A DNA stretch of 64,000 nt, taken from NCBI GenBank assembly GCA_002415085.1, contig DIBV01000016.1:86517-150516 (forward strand). The letters run 5' to 3'. The notes under the pieces were generated by a model. That model had not been told where the DNA came from. It saw nothing but the letters and a program-made list of their open reading frames with translations, and ran no database searches. The stretch's first letter is position 1; each line of letters opens with the position of its first letter. The DNA is from Arsukibacterium sp. UBA5043. Lineage in GTDB: Bacteria; Pseudomonadota; Gammaproteobacteria; Enterobacterales; Alteromonadaceae. This document shows, piece by piece, positions 1 to 13,681 of the stretch. The position numbers and the translations under genes were made by a program.

Positions 1-1
1 C

Positions 2-1024
2 GAGCTTGACCTGCAGCGTGAAGCCGCCAATGCCATTCAGTTGCGCCGTAATTTCGAAGGCTCTGACTCCTTATATATCCCTTACGTACATAGTGATTAC
101 AGCCGCCCCAATGTAATGGTGATGGAGCGCATCTACGGCATACCAGTGTCAGATATAGCGGCCCTGAATGCCCAGCAAACCGATATGGAACTGCTGGCTA
201 AACGTGGGGTAGAGGTTTTTTTTACCCAGGTATTTCGCGACAGCTTTTTTCATGCCGATATGCATCCGGGCAATATATTTGTGTCGCGTGAGCATCCGCA
301 CAACCCGAAATACATCGGTATAGATTGCGGTATTGTTGGCACCTTAAACAGTGAAGATAAACGTTACCTGGCTGAGAACTTTGTCGCTTTTTTTAACCGC
401 GACTATCGTAAAGTTGCTCAGCTGCACCTTGACTCTGGCTGGGTCCCGCTGGATACCAACGTGGAAGAGTTTGAAAGCGCTATCAGAACCGTCTGTGAGC
501 CTATCTTTCAGAAACCACTGGCAGAAATTTCGTTTGGCCACGTGTTACTGAACTTATTCAGCACAGCCCGCCGTTTTAATATGCAGGTTCAGCCGCAATT
601 AGTGCTGTTACAAAAAACGCTGCTGTATGTCGAAGGCCTGGGCCGCCAGCTTTATCCGCAACTGGATCTCTGGAAAACCGCCAAACCTTTCTTAGAAAGC
701 TGGGTAAAACAGCAAGTTGGTTTACCCGCATTGTGGCGCCAGGTTAAGGACAATGCGCCGTTCTGGGCAGAAAAACTGCCCCAAATGCCAACCTTGCTGC
801 ATCGTTATCTGGAACAAGGCCCCAAACAACAAGCAATGCTGTTACAACAGTTGCAGTTGCTGCAGCGCCAACAGGACAAAACCAACCGGCAAATTGTTGC
901 AGCAGCACTTGCAGCGGGCACCCTGATAAGTGGTACTATAGTGCTGAGTTTCGGGCCACTGTGGCTGGCCGGTGCGTTGCTGGGCGGGGCTATCTTTTTC
1001 GGTGCAAAAGCACTATTGTCATAA
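2..1024 (+). CDS. ubiB: UbiB, ubiquinone biosynthesis kinase-like protein (3' part)
   Basis: This is the C-terminal part of UbiB, the membrane-associated ABC1/ADCK/UbiB-family atypical kinase-like ATPase that supports ubiquinone synthesis. The reading frame is open from base 2, so the 5' end lies outside the window. The conserved kinase-like segments [10 protein letters not shown] and [11 protein letters not shown] (catalytic loop and metal-binding equivalent) are present. From memory the protein follows E. coli UbiB closely along this stretch. Two hydrophobic segments at the C-terminus are the expected membrane anchor. tatA follows 53 bp downstream in the usual ubiB-tatABC order, so co-transcription is likely. 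Confidence 0.95.
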   Translation, partial: ELDLQREAANAIQLRRNFEGSDSLYIPYVHSDYSRPNVMVMERIYGIPVSDIAALNAQQTDMELLAKRGVEVFFTQVFRDSFFHADMHPGNIFVSREHPHNPKYIGIDCGIVGTLNSEDKRYLAENFVAFFNRDYRKVAQLHLDSGWVPLDTNVEEFESAIRTVCEPIFQKPLAEISFGHVLLNLFSTARRFNMQVQPQLVLLQKTLLYVEGLGRQLYPQLDLWKTAKPFLESWVKQQVGLPALWRQVKDNAPFWAEKLPQMPTLLHRYLEQGPKQQAMLLQQLQLLQRQQDKTNRQIVAAALAAGTLISGTIVLSFGPLWLAGALLGGAIFFGAKALLS

Positions 1025-1077
1025 ACATGTTGCAAACTGGCATAGCAACTTCAGCATAGATTACAGAGGTAATTATT

Positions 1078-1326
1078 ATGGGTTTTGGCGGCATTAGTAT
1101 TTGGCAATTGTTGATTGTTCTGGCAATTATCGTGTTGTTATTCGGCACCAAAAAATTACGCGGCATTGGCACGGACTTGGGTTCGGCTATCAAGGGGTTT
1201 CGCAGCTCGATAAAAGATGAACCCCCGGCAGAAGACGAAACACCCGAACAACTGGCAGAGCAAAAACGTACCCACAGCGATGGCCAGACCGAGTCAACTA
1301 AACAAACAGAGAAAGATAAAAGCTAA
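1078..1326 (+). CDS. tatA: TatA, Sec-independent translocase pore subunit
   Basis: TatA oligomerises to form the passage for folded twin-arginine substrates across the inner membrane. The 82-aa protein has the standard plan: an N-terminal transmembrane helix (about residues 7-22), the FGTKKLR hinge, an amphipathic helix (about 24-45) and a polar acidic/basic tail. The N-terminus [14 protein letters not shown] is typical. The ATG is preceded by an AGAGGT-type ribosome site. tatB starts directly after the stop codon, so the two are translated as a pair. Confidence 0.95.
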   Translation: MGFGGISIWQLLIVLAIIVLLFGTKKLRGIGTDLGSAIKGFRSSIKDEPPAEDETPEQLAEQKRTHSDGQTESTKQTEKDKS

Positions 1327-1695
1327 ATGGGCTTCTGGGAACTGCTGGTTATAGGGGTTATTGCCTTGCTGGTGCTGGGGCCTGAACGGTTACCCGGTGC
1401 CATCCGCAGTACCGTAAAAACCATCCGTAGTGTGAAACAGTTTGGCAGCCAGATGCAGGCGGAGCTTAGCGAAAACCTGCGGGTGCACGAGCTGCATCAG
1501 AAATTAAAAGATGCCGAAAGTAAAAACCTGCTTAACCTGACCCCGGATGAACAAGCCGCGCTGAACGAACTACGGGCGGCAGCGAAATCAGTAAACCCGC
1601 CGTCAGCGCCGGTGGCAGAACCGGCAGCAAACAAATCCACGGCGTCAGAACCTGGCGCTGATATTAAGTCTGTTGAAAACAAAAATGAAAACTAA
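1327..1695 (+). CDS. tatB: TatB, Tat substrate-receptor subunit
   Basis: TatB pairs with TatC to bind twin-arginine signal peptides. The 122-aa protein begins with one transmembrane helix followed by the conserved LGPERLPG hinge and an amphipathic helix, then a long charged and Ala/Pro-rich tail that is normally variable. It abuts tatA with no gap, and its 3' end overlaps tatC by 11 bp, which suggests translational coupling. LGPERLP rather than FGTKKL separates it from TatA. Confidence 0.95.
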   Translation: MGFWELLVIGVIALLVLGPERLPGAIRSTVKTIRSVKQFGSQMQAELSENLRVHELHQKLKDAESKNLLNLTPDEQAALNELRAAAKSVNPPSAPVAEPAANKSTASEPGADIKSVENKNEN

Positions 1696-2443
1696 ACCAG
1701 AAGCCGATAGTCTGCTTGGCCATCTACTGGAGTTACGCAACCGCTTGTTAAAATGCGTTATCGCAGTAATTGTAGTTTTTGCCTGTCTGGCCTATTTTGC
1801 TGCTGATATATACCAGGTGCTGGCAGCACCGCTTATTGCCGTGTTGCCCGAGGGCAGCAGTATGATTGCCACTGACGTTGCCGCGCCTTTTTTTGCGCCT
1901 TTTAAACTTACCTTTATCGTGGCTATATGTCTGGCTATTCCTTATATCTTGTTACAGGTTTGGCAGTTTATTGCCCCCGCCTTGTATGGCAAAGAAAAGC
2001 GTCTGGTCGCGCCTTTGGTGATCAGCAGCACCTTGCTATTTTACGCTGGTATTGCCTTTGCTTATTTTGTGGTATTTCCGCTGGTGTTTGCCTTTTTTAC
2101 CAGCGTAGCGCCCGTTGGTGTTACTGTTGCTACTGATATCAGTAGCTACCTCGATTTTGTGTTAAAGCTGTTTTTTGCTTTTGGTTTATCATTTGAAATT
2201 CCAGTGGCCATTTTGCTGCTGGTCTGGACTGGTACCGTTACTCCGGCCACCCTTGCCAGTAAAAGGCCCTATATTGTCGTTGGCGCTTTTGTGCTGGGAA
2301 TGCTGCTTACCCCGCCTGATGTGTTATCCCAGACCCTTCTGGCGGTGCCCATGTGGTTACTGTTTGAAGCAGGTTTATGGTTAAGCCGCTTTTATCAGCC
2401 AAGACCCGAGCCGGAACAAACTGCAGAGGAAGACCAACAATAA
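1685..2443 (+). CDS. tatC: TatC, Tat translocase core subunit
   Basis: TatC is the six-helix inner-membrane core that recognises the twin-arginine motif. The protein is 252 aa from the ATG at 1685; an in-frame TTG at 1673 could add four residues, but the ATG restores the usual [22 protein letters not shown] start. The family signatures LLGHLLELR near the N-terminus, the FxxPFKLTF loop and the LTPPDVLSQ segment are all present. It overlaps tatB by 11 bp and its stop overlaps the next start as TAATG. Confidence 0.96.
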   Translation: MKTKPEADSLLGHLLELRNRLLKCVIAVIVVFACLAYFAADIYQVLAAPLIAVLPEGSSMIATDVAAPFFAPFKLTFIVAICLAIPYILLQVWQFIAPALYGKEKRLVAPLVISSTLLFYAGIAFAYFVVFPLVFAFFTSVAPVGVTVATDISSYLDFVLKLFFAFGLSFEIPVAILLLVWTGTVTPATLASKRPYIVVGAFVLGMLLTPPDVLSQTLLAVPMWLLFEAGLWLSRFYQPRPEPEQTAEEDQQ

Positions 2444-2991
2444 TGAAAAAAATACTTTGCCTGTTCAGTACTTTGCTGATGATCACTACCAGCCTGCTTA
2501 GCCCTTTGGCACAAGCTAGCGAGCTGTCCGCTGCGCTTAACAAGTGCCGGCAACAGCAAAATTCTGTGAAACGACTGCTGTGCTATGATGAAATCAACCT
2601 GCAATTGACCACCCACTCAGCTGCTACTCCCGCCCCGGCTGATCACACTGCTCGACAAAGCGCCACAAGTCTGGCCCAACAGACAGCAGTAAACCGTAGC
2701 ACAGTGGTGGCTGGTACCATAGAAGCTGACGAAGACTTTGGCCTTGAACATAAGAAAATTGCTGAGAAACGGGTTGACCAGCTTTATGTGACCGTGAGCA
2801 ATATCAGCTATAGTCCGCACAAAGAGTTGATTGTAGAATTTGATAATGGTCAGATCTGGCGCCAATCAGACAATGGTTACTATAAAATTGCGGTTGGCGA
2901 ACAACATTATATTAAACGGGGTATGTTTAATTCATTTCGTCTGGGCAACGACGATAATAACCGAACTGTAAAGGTTCGCCGGGTCGATTAA
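2443..2991 (+). CDS. Secreted protein of unknown function in the tat operon
   Basis: I cannot name this 182-aa protein. It has a clear Sec signal peptide (charged start, hydrophobic core, LAQA before the mature SELSAAL). The mature N-terminus carries a C-x11-RLLCYDEI pattern, a short cysteine-pair motif also seen in several Gram-negative periplasmic proteins and type VI accessory proteins. The C-terminal half (about 115-182) looks like a small beta domain ending in a basic KVRRVD. A longer frame from 2377 exists, but the ATG at 2443 overlaps the tatC stop as TAATG and starts the signal peptide, so it is preferred. It lies between tatC and tatD, so a general envelope role is an inference from position only. 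Confidence 0.8.
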   Translation: MKKILCLFSTLLMITTSLLSPLAQASELSAALNKCRQQQNSVKRLLCYDEINLQLTTHSAATPAPADHTARQSATSLAQQTAVNRSTVVAGTIEADEDFGLEHKKIAEKRVDQLYVTVSNISYSPHKELIVEFDNGQIWRQSDNGYYKIAVGEQHYIKRGMFNSFRLGNDDNNRTVKVRRVD

Positions 2992-2992
2992 C

Positions 2993-3795
2993 ATGACTGA
3001 AACCGGCACGCATCCTGGCTGGTTCGACTGTGGCGTTAACCTGTTCAGTACACGGTTTGCCGGGATTGAACAGCAAATTCAGCGCCGCGCGCAGCAAGCC
3101 GGTGTTAACGGTTTACTCCTAATTGGCTCCGATATTGATGAGAGCCGTCAGAATCAGCAGTTTTGTATCACGCAGGGTGGTAGTTATACTACTGCCGGCG
3201 TGCACCCTCACCAGGCCGCTAATGTCGCCAATGATTGGCTGGAACAACTGGCGAGCCTGTTGGCGTTACCTGCTGTGGTTGCTGTTGGTGAGTGTGGCCT
3301 GGACTTTAATCGCGATTTTTCACCGCGGTTGCAGCAGCAATACGTTTTTGCCAGTCAGTTGCAACTGGCAAAAAACAAACAGAAACCTGTTTACCTACAT
3401 GAACGTGACGCGTTTACTACCCAATTGGGTATGCTAAAAGAGCAGCAAGTAAGCCATGGTGTTGCCCATTGTTTTACGGGTGACAGTAGTCAGCTGAAAG
3501 CTTATCTAGATTTAGGTCTTTATATAGGCGTTACCGGCTGGGTGTGTGACGAGCGCCGTGGTCAAAGCTTACAGCAGGCAATCCAGTATTTGCCGCTGGA
3601 TCGGATATTGCTGGAAACCGATGCACCTTATTTATTACCTCGAACCATTAAACCCCGCCCCAAATATAATGAACCGGCGCTGCTGCCAGTCATTGCCACT
3701 GAAATTTGTCGTTTAAAAAACATTAGCAGCCAGCAACTGGCACGCTGCACTACTGACAATGCCCGCAGGCTGTTCACACTTAACGGACTGCCGAC

Positions 3796-3799
<4 letters not shown>
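2993..3799 (+). CDS. tatD: TatD-family metal-dependent deoxyribonuclease
   Basis: TatD is a cytoplasmic TIM-barrel metal-dependent nuclease, not a Tat translocase component despite its name. The 268-aa protein shows TAGVHPHQ, GECGLDFNRDF, HCFTGD, the ITGWVCDERRG block and ETDAPYLLPR, which together supply the metal ligands. As in E. coli TatD the first position reads DCGVNL rather than the HxH of the YcfH branch, which supports tatD over ycfH. It starts 1 bp after the preceding stop and its stop overlaps the next start as ATGA. Confidence 0.93.
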
Positions 3800-7959
<4,160 letters not shown>

Positions 7960-8027
7960 AAGGTTCTCCGGACAGCGTTAATAATGAAAAGGTACTGAAG
8001 AATTAATAAAAGTGGACTGGGATCCGG

Positions 8028-9323
8028 TTATTTTTTGCTGGCAGCTAATTTGCCGTCAGCAAATAAGCCGCTGCTTATCGCAGTGGTACCCGCCACCGCG
8101 ACACTGCTTAAAATATCCCACTCGGCTTTTATCCAGGCCAGCACATCTTCCCAGTCTCTTTCTGTTTTTGTGCTGGCAGGTACACTATCCAGTACCGAAC
8201 GGAAGCACAGCAAAGCTTTTGCAGCCGAACATGACATAGCAAGATTCCCTGCGGTTTGCAGTGCTCCCTCACCCAGCGCTGTTATCTTTGCGGGGTTCTC
8301 CATCAGCTGACTCAACGCCGTCGCCAGAGCTGTGGATGTTTTCTGGCTGAGTAACAGACCATTCTGGTCATTTACCACCACTTCGCGGACGCCGGGAGCG
8401 TCAAAGGCCACGACCGGCAAGCCTGCAGCCATCGCCTCGGTCACTACCATTCCCTGGGTTTCGCTGGCCGAGGCAAATCCGAATATATCCATGGCGTGCA
8501 GCGCATCCGTCAGAGATTGCTGCTGCAGCACGCCGGCCATATGTAAGCGGTCAGCTATCCCTGCGTCTGCAAATATATGACGGATTGACTGTTCAGAAGG
8601 CCCTGCTCCCACGACCAGAAAGTGTGCCTTTGCGTGCGCACATAGCGCATCGGCCACTGCCTGGCTAAGTATTGTAAGATTTTTTTCCGGCGCTAAGCGG
8701 CCAAGATGGCCTATCACCATAGCATCTGCCGGAATGCCAAGTTGCTGACGGACCAAATTACCATCGCCCTTGGCAAACTTTTCCAGATACACCCCGGTCG
8801 GGATCACCCTGACCGGACTGGTCACACCCCGTTCGTGCAATAAGTCAGCAATACTCTGGCTTGGCGCAATAACCTGATCGCAGAGATTGGCGTACCGGGT
8901 TGCCAGCGCGATAGCAAAATGCTGCATGGTTTGCGAGTCACCCGGTACATAATGGGTATATTGCTCATACAGAGTATGGTGGGTAAAAACCAAGGGTAAC
9001 TTGCGATAGCGGGCGGTACGCAGGGCACTCATTCCCAATAGAAACGGGTGCTGGGAGTGAATAATATCGGGCTTAAATTCATCAAGGATCTGGCTGAGCT
9101 TGTCATGAAACGGCAATGCAACGGAGAAGTCAGTGGCATTAAAATTCTGAATGGCAGCAATGCGCACCACATCAGGTTCATGCTCAGGCATATTGGCAAA
9201 CTCCGGCGCCACGACCAATACCCGATGCCCCATCTTCCGGTATTCGGTTACAAATGCCTCAACCGAACGCGCCACCCCGCCCACATGCGGGGTATAGGTA
9301 TTGGTAAAGATGACAATATTCAT
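8028..9323 (-). CDS. GT4-family glycosyltransferase
   Basis: This 431-aa GT-B enzyme should transfer a sugar from an activated nucleotide donor with retention. The N-terminal PHVGGVARSVEAFV glycine loop, HSQHPF, THHTLYEQYTHYVP, IPTGVYLEKF, LGRLAPEKN and the EX7E motif in SETQGMVVTEAM are characteristic of the GT4 branch that includes diacylglycerol glucosyltransferases. About 60 residues after the GT4 fold (from about 370) are unusual and poorly conserved to my eye. Its ATG overlaps the stop of the glycosidase-like gene (ATGA). Acceptor identity cannot be read from sequence; a lipid acceptor is plausible. Confidence 0.87.
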   Translation of the reverse strand: MNIVIFTNTYTPHVGGVARSVEAFVTEYRKMGHRVLVVAPEFANMPEHEPDVVRIAAIQNFNATDFSVALPFHDKLSQILDEFKPDIIHSQHPFLLGMSALRTARYRKLPLVFTHHTLYEQYTHYVPGDSQTMQHFAIALATRYANLCDQVIAPSQSIADLLHERGVTSPVRVIPTGVYLEKFAKGDGNLVRQQLGIPADAMVIGHLGRLAPEKNLTILSQAVADALCAHAKAHFLVVGAGPSEQSIRHIFADAGIADRLHMAGVLQQQSLTDALHAMDIFGFASASETQGMVVTEAMAAGLPVVAFDAPGVREVVVNDQNGLLLSQKTSTALATALSQLMENPAKITALGEGALQTAGNLAMSCSAAKALLCFRSVLDSVPASTKTERDWEDVLAWIKAEWDILSSVAVAGTTAISSGLFADGKLAASKK

Positions 9324-11575
9324 CTGCTGGAGCTCCGTTTTATTAAATTGACATGTCCTGACGTTGCAGCTGCTACCGAGAGGCTCTGATAACCGGGCAG
9401 ACAGATCTCAAGCTGCGGTCCCTTTGCTTTATGCCAGTCTGCCTGCCACTGCAGCACAACATTTTCATCCTGCTGGCGAATTGTCAGACTAATACTGCCA
9501 AACCGGGTAGGCGCCGGTCCAAACCGGATAGCACTTTCACTGTTTAGCCAACGATCGGGCACGCCAGCCGCTAACACCAGATGGTCCTCTTCCTCGCGCA
9601 CAAAACAATTGCGGACCATCAACAGCCATTCGGCAGCGGCCCACACATGGTGGCCATCACCCATACAACCGCCCTTGGTAGCCGGATGAATCGCTTCCGG
9701 CCATTGACCGGTGGGCGATGCCAGCCCTGCTACAGCATCCATCAGCACCAGATAACGGGGATCATTATTTCGTAATAAAATCTGGGCAACATGCAGGGTT
9801 AAGTAAGCATTTAACCCTGAGTGAATCATATCCTGATAGAACGCATCCTGAACAAAACAGCGCTTCAGCAAAAATTCTACTGTGTCCAGCAAGCGGGGGT
9901 CGTCGGGGCGACACAATTGCACCGGATAACCAATAGCCAGCGAACCAATGGCACCGGCATCCAGCCGCCGGTAAGGTGATGCAGGCATACCAGGTCGCTT
10001 CAGCCGGCTGGCACATTGCTGCAGGCTGCTATCTATTGCCGCACTGAAATCCGCAGCAGCATCGGTAAATTCTTGTTGCAGCTTTGGTTCAACTTCTTTA
10101 AACAGGCTGGCGGCAGCCTGCAAACCAGCAACGCCCCAGAAGTCGTCCCAGTAATAGTAATCATTGGGGCCCAGATGCTCGGCGCTGAAACCGGCAGGCA
10201 ATAATCCGGCGTGCGGGGCGTCGAGCTTATCTGACAGCCGTTTATTGATTATCCAGCGCGCCCCCTTTTTCAGCGGGCTATGCCAGTCCGATGACAACTC
10301 GCGGCCGGTCAGTTCGACGTAGCGCTTAAGGATCCACAGTACTTCGCCATTAGCGTCCCACTCCCCCTCTTGCGAGCGAAAGTAACCGAGCAGGGTTTGC
10401 CTGGCAGGAAACTGCTGTAAAGCCCGGGCGGCGCGCTCGGTAAGACCCGCACACAATAACGCATGAATAATAAAAGCGGCATCTCTGAACCAGAACCGTT
10501 TGTAGGTGTAGGGCCCGGGATAGACGTCTTCGGGAGAATGCAGAATTAATGAGTTTATTGCGGCGTCATATAAAAATTGATATTGCGGATCCGGACACTG
10601 CAGCTGACAGCATTTTTGCTGCTCTGCCGGCCAGGCGTCTGCTTGCAATTGTGGCTGCGCCGCAGAGGTTAGCGGCACTGTTATTTCTATTTCATGCCAG
10701 TCATTCTCCGACATTTTGAATAACGCGGCAGCCGTGACCATACCCACATCACAGAGACCTTCTGTCTGTTGCTGCGCATCTGCAAGGTGAATATAGACAT
10801 CTCCTTGTTTATAGGCAGATACATGGTATCTGTCAGCTGGCCGGTTGAAATAAACGCGTTTCCGCTCATCAACCAGCCACTGATCATGTTGCCCGTTCAG
10901 CAATACCTTATGAATAAAACTGACCCCCTCAGGGTTTTGTGGACGCAATGCTAATACCAGATAGCCCGCTGTATCAGCTTTTGCTTTCAGGCGCATTTTT
11001 GCTACCGGCACACCGTCTTCCAGCGCTACCCAGGCGGTATTTTGTAAAATCATGCCCTGCTTGCGGCTGGTGGTGGTGATACTAACATCGCCGGCGACGG
11101 TCATTTGTTGCTGACTGTCGTCTGCCCGGGAGGGCAGCAGACAGTCTCCCTGCTCAGGCATAATCCAACCATCCAGCGACCAGCTGTCCAAAAATGGCGT
11201 GAGCAAACCCCGGGGGTCAACAATGGGTAGCTCAGGACAATCCGGGTAACCGATCGCAGTCCAGTTGCGATGAGTCAGGTTAATATGAGTAATGGAAAAT
11301 GCCCGGGGTATAAATGACTTATCATTTGGGTCAAACTGGCGTTCAATCCAGTACGGCCAAACCCAATCCAGGTTATGCTGAATAACCCGGCTGTTAATTA
11401 AACCGCGCGCGTGAAACACCACTCCGGCACGCAGCAGCTCGATCGGCTCGCCCACTTCAGAGGGTTGAGCAAAATTGTGTAATTTGGCCAGTAACGCCAC
11501 AGGATCAATAAAGCCATGCTTGTGGGCGACATAGCGCACCACGTACCGCCAGGGCAACCACTTTAACCAGGTCAT
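9320..11575 (-). CDS. Six-hairpin (alpha/alpha)6 glycoside hydrolase-like protein
   Basis: The 751-aa protein has an N-terminal beta-rich region (about 1-350) and a C-terminal helical toroid (about 355-690) of the kind found in glucoamylase and amylo-1,6-glucosidase-like enzymes, then a small beta tail. Visible landmarks are YKRFWFRDAAF, EGEWDANGEVLWILKRY, YYYWDDFWGVAGL and GQWPEAIHP, rich in acidic and aromatic residues suited to a sugar cleft. I cannot assign a CAZy family. No signal peptide is present, so a cytoplasmic role is expected. It overlaps the genes on both sides by ATGA junctions, so it is translationally coupled to the TVP38 protein and the glycosyltransferase. Confidence 0.75.
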   Translation of the reverse strand: MTWLKWLPWRYVVRYVAHKHGFIDPVALLAKLHNFAQPSEVGEPIELLRAGVVFHARGLINSRVIQHNLDWVWPYWIERQFDPNDKSFIPRAFSITHINLTHRNWTAIGYPDCPELPIVDPRGLLTPFLDSWSLDGWIMPEQGDCLLPSRADDSQQQMTVAGDVSITTTSRKQGMILQNTAWVALEDGVPVAKMRLKAKADTAGYLVLALRPQNPEGVSFIHKVLLNGQHDQWLVDERKRVYFNRPADRYHVSAYKQGDVYIHLADAQQQTEGLCDVGMVTAAALFKMSENDWHEIEITVPLTSAAQPQLQADAWPAEQQKCCQLQCPDPQYQFLYDAAINSLILHSPEDVYPGPYTYKRFWFRDAAFIIHALLCAGLTERAARALQQFPARQTLLGYFRSQEGEWDANGEVLWILKRYVELTGRELSSDWHSPLKKGARWIINKRLSDKLDAPHAGLLPAGFSAEHLGPNDYYYWDDFWGVAGLQAAASLFKEVEPKLQQEFTDAAADFSAAIDSSLQQCASRLKRPGMPASPYRRLDAGAIGSLAIGYPVQLCRPDDPRLLDTVEFLLKRCFVQDAFYQDMIHSGLNAYLTLHVAQILLRNNDPRYLVLMDAVAGLASPTGQWPEAIHPATKGGCMGDGHHVWAAAEWLLMVRNCFVREEEDHLVLAAGVPDRWLNSESAIRFGPAPTRFGSISLTIRQQDENVVLQWQADWHKAKGPQLEICLPGYQSLSVAAATSGHVNLIKRSSSR

Positions 11576-12345
11576 GCCAAAGGCTCCTTATCAGTGTTTT
11601 GCTTGGTATATTTGGTCAGCGCCCGGTTAGCCAGCCGATTCAGATAAATGATAACAACCACAGCGGCGATAAAACCACCAAGGTACAGGGCCCACTCCCA
11701 GCCCGAACGTTGCTGTGCACCAAATTCAAACGTCGTGATATCGGCCACTAACGAGCCCAGATACACGTTGTGAACAGTAAAGGGAATAAAACCAAGTAAC
11801 GAACCGGCAATATATCCGCGCAACGAGAACTGCGTTAAACCAAAAAAATAGTTTGAAATCTTGCTTGGGAAAAAAGGGATAAGGCGGGTGAGCATCACTA
11901 TCTTCCAGTCATTTTTACTCAGTTCTTCATTAACCAACTGTAGCTTTGCCCGGGCCATAATAAAGTGTCTTGCTCGCTGACCAAAGGTGTAACGCGCCAG
12001 CAAAAACGCTATGGTTGCACCCAGCGTTGTGCCCAGTACCACGTAAACCGAGCCCTGCACCACGCCAAATACAAAACCGGCACCTATGGTAAACAATGCC
12101 CCGGGTAACAGCAGCACCACGACCGCCGCCATAATCAATATAAACAGCAATGGCGCCCAGGCACCCTGCTGCTTAAACCACTCCAGCAATTTCAAAACCT
12201 CGGTATGGACGCCAAAATAAACCAGCAGGCCAAGCACCACAGCCACAAACAACACACTGCCTGCCATACCCAGTAAGGCTTTTCTGGTGCCGCTTTTCTG
12301 CTGCGGTCGCGTTGCTGTTTTGCTGTCACTGGCTACCGGGTCCAA
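11572..12345 (-). CDS. TVP38/TMEM64 (DedA-like) inner-membrane protein
   Basis: The 257-aa polytopic membrane protein has the TVP38/TMEM64 (SNARE-associated, VTT domain) signature: PGALFTIGAGFVFG, a GTTLGATIAFLLARYTFG re-entrant segment and a TRLIPFFPSKISNYFFGLT block. Members are linked to lipid scrambling or undecaprenyl-carrier recycling. About 30 polar residues precede the first helix. The start codon is TTG at 12345, supported by an AGAGGAG site 8 nt upstream; no ATG fits. It ends in an ATGA overlap with the glycosidase gene and begins 5 bp after the aminopeptidase stop. Confidence 0.87.
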   Translation of the reverse strand: MDPVASDSKTATRPQQKSGTRKALLGMAGSVLFVAVVLGLLVYFGVHTEVLKLLEWFKQQGAWAPLLFILIMAAVVVLLLPGALFTIGAGFVFGVVQGSVYVVLGTTLGATIAFLLARYTFGQRARHFIMARAKLQLVNEELSKNDWKIVMLTRLIPFFPSKISNYFFGLTQFSLRGYIAGSLLGFIPFTVHNVYLGSLVADITTFEFGAQQRSGWEWALYLGGFIAAVVVIIYLNRLANRALTKYTKQNTDKEPLA

Positions 12346-12350
12346 GATAG

Positions 12351-13259
12351 TTACTCCTCTGGCTCTATTGTCTGAAGAATTGCCCGCAGTGCAGCAAAGT
12401 TCTCAGGCTCACTGGCATCATGGGCCGCGTGTGGCGTAATGAGCAGCCGCGACTGTTGTAGCGCCCTGTCAAGCTGCCATGCGGAAGCACAGGGACAGAT
12501 GGAATCATAGCGGCCATGAACAATATCGATGGCAATGTCCTGCAAAGCAGCGCAGTGATCCAAAATGTAATCGTCTGCTATAAAACCATTATTGACGAAG
12601 TAATAACTGGCAAGCTGCGCCATGGGTAAGCTGGTCGTGGGATCACAGAATTCAGCAATTTTTTGCTGAGTTGGCGTTAAAAATGAATTCACAGCCTCCC
12701 ACCTGGCCCAGCTTTCAGCTGCGGCTTGCTGCTGACTGTTACTGCCGTTGTTTAACAGCTCATAGTAAGCCGCTACCGGCTGATCATGCGGGCCGATGGT
12801 ATCGATAAACTTCTGATATTCATCAGGATAAAGCTGATTTGCTCCCTGCAGGTAAAACCAGTCAAGTTCCTGTTGCCGGCATAAAAAGACGCCCCATAAG
12901 ATTAGCCGCAAAACATGTTGCGGATAGTGGATAGCGTAAAGCAAGCTCAGAGTGCTACCCCAGCTGCCGCCGGCCAGCATAAACTTGTCGATTGCCAGAG
13001 TACGGCGCAATAGCTCTACATCTGCAAGCAGCTTATCGGTGGTGTTGCCGTGCAACCGCCCGGCAAAATGACTACTGCCACATCCTCGCTGATCGATAAA
13101 AATCACCGGCCGGCGTAATCCGGCAAACAGCTTTTTATCACCAGGCCTGACGCCGGCTCCCGGGCCACCATGCAGAAACAGCAGCGGCGTAGCGCTGCGA
13201 ATATCGCCCTGAATTTGGTAATAAAGCTGATGGCCGTCACCAACATGAAGATATGGCAT
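12351..13259 (-). CDS. pip: Prolyl aminopeptidase (alpha/beta hydrolase)
   Basis: This 302-aa alpha/beta hydrolase should remove N-terminal proline from peptides in the cytoplasm. The oxyanion motif FLHGGPGAG, the IDQRGCGSS segment typical of proline iminopeptidases, the nucleophile elbow GGSWG (Ser99), HGRYDSICP for the Asp and the C-terminal HAAHDASEPE for the His are all present. The ATG carries a GGAG site. It is the first gene of the five-gene minus-strand run; the enzyme itself has no obvious link to the sugar genes that follow. Confidence 0.87.
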   Translation of the reverse strand: MPYLHVGDGHQLYYQIQGDIRSATPLLFLHGGPGAGVRPGDKKLFAGLRRPVIFIDQRGCGSSHFAGRLHGNTTDKLLADVELLRRTLAIDKFMLAGGSWGSTLSLLYAIHYPQHVLRLILWGVFLCRQQELDWFYLQGANQLYPDEYQKFIDTIGPHDQPVAAYYELLNNGSNSQQQAAAESWARWEAVNSFLTPTQQKIAEFCDPTTSLPMAQLASYYFVNNGFIADDYILDHCAALQDIAIDIVHGRYDSICPCASAWQLDRALQQSRLLITPHAAHDASEPENFAALRAILQTIEPEE

Positions 13260-13281
13260 CTTTACACTCCATGACTGTTAG

Positions 13282-13509
13282 CTAGCTGGCAACCCAGTTA
13301 CCGTCGTCATTCTTACGGTAACGCTGTTTCACTGCGGACCAGGCTACCTTATGTGCTACCTCTTCCCGATTGTCATCACCCTGCCGATCATCAGGGTTTT
13401 TATAGTCATCCCAGGCGCTGTTAAATGCCTTCTGGTATATCTCCTGAGCATGTTCTGGCAATACCTTCCGGACAGAATCGGGCAATTCACTGCGTTGATC
13501 ATACGGCAT
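13282..13509 (-). CDS. chaB: ChaB family protein
   Basis: This is a 75-aa cytoplasmic protein of the ChaB family, named for cation transport regulation in E. coli although the exact role is unclear. The segments LPDSVRKVLPEHAQEIYQKA, NSAWDDYK and HKVAWSAVKQRY match the conserved family core. Length and charge pattern are normal. The ATG has an AGGAG site. It stands alone, 22 bp upstream of pip on the same strand, and could be co-transcribed with it. Confidence 0.9.
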   Translation of the reverse strand: MPYDQRSELPDSVRKVLPEHAQEIYQKAFNSAWDDYKNPDDRQGDDNREEVAHKVAWSAVKQRYRKNDDGNWVAS

Positions 13510-13681
13510 CAGTACTCTCCTGCTGACAGCTGGTTGCTTTGGCTACTAATTTGTTACAAAAGCAAAGCACGTGCCAGCTTGCTGTACTAACTTCCATTGG
13601 CCGATTGGCCTCAAAATTGCACTTCCAGCAGTGAATAATGTTACGTGGCAAATATTGCCAGCAGAAAAACAGAAGGAGATC

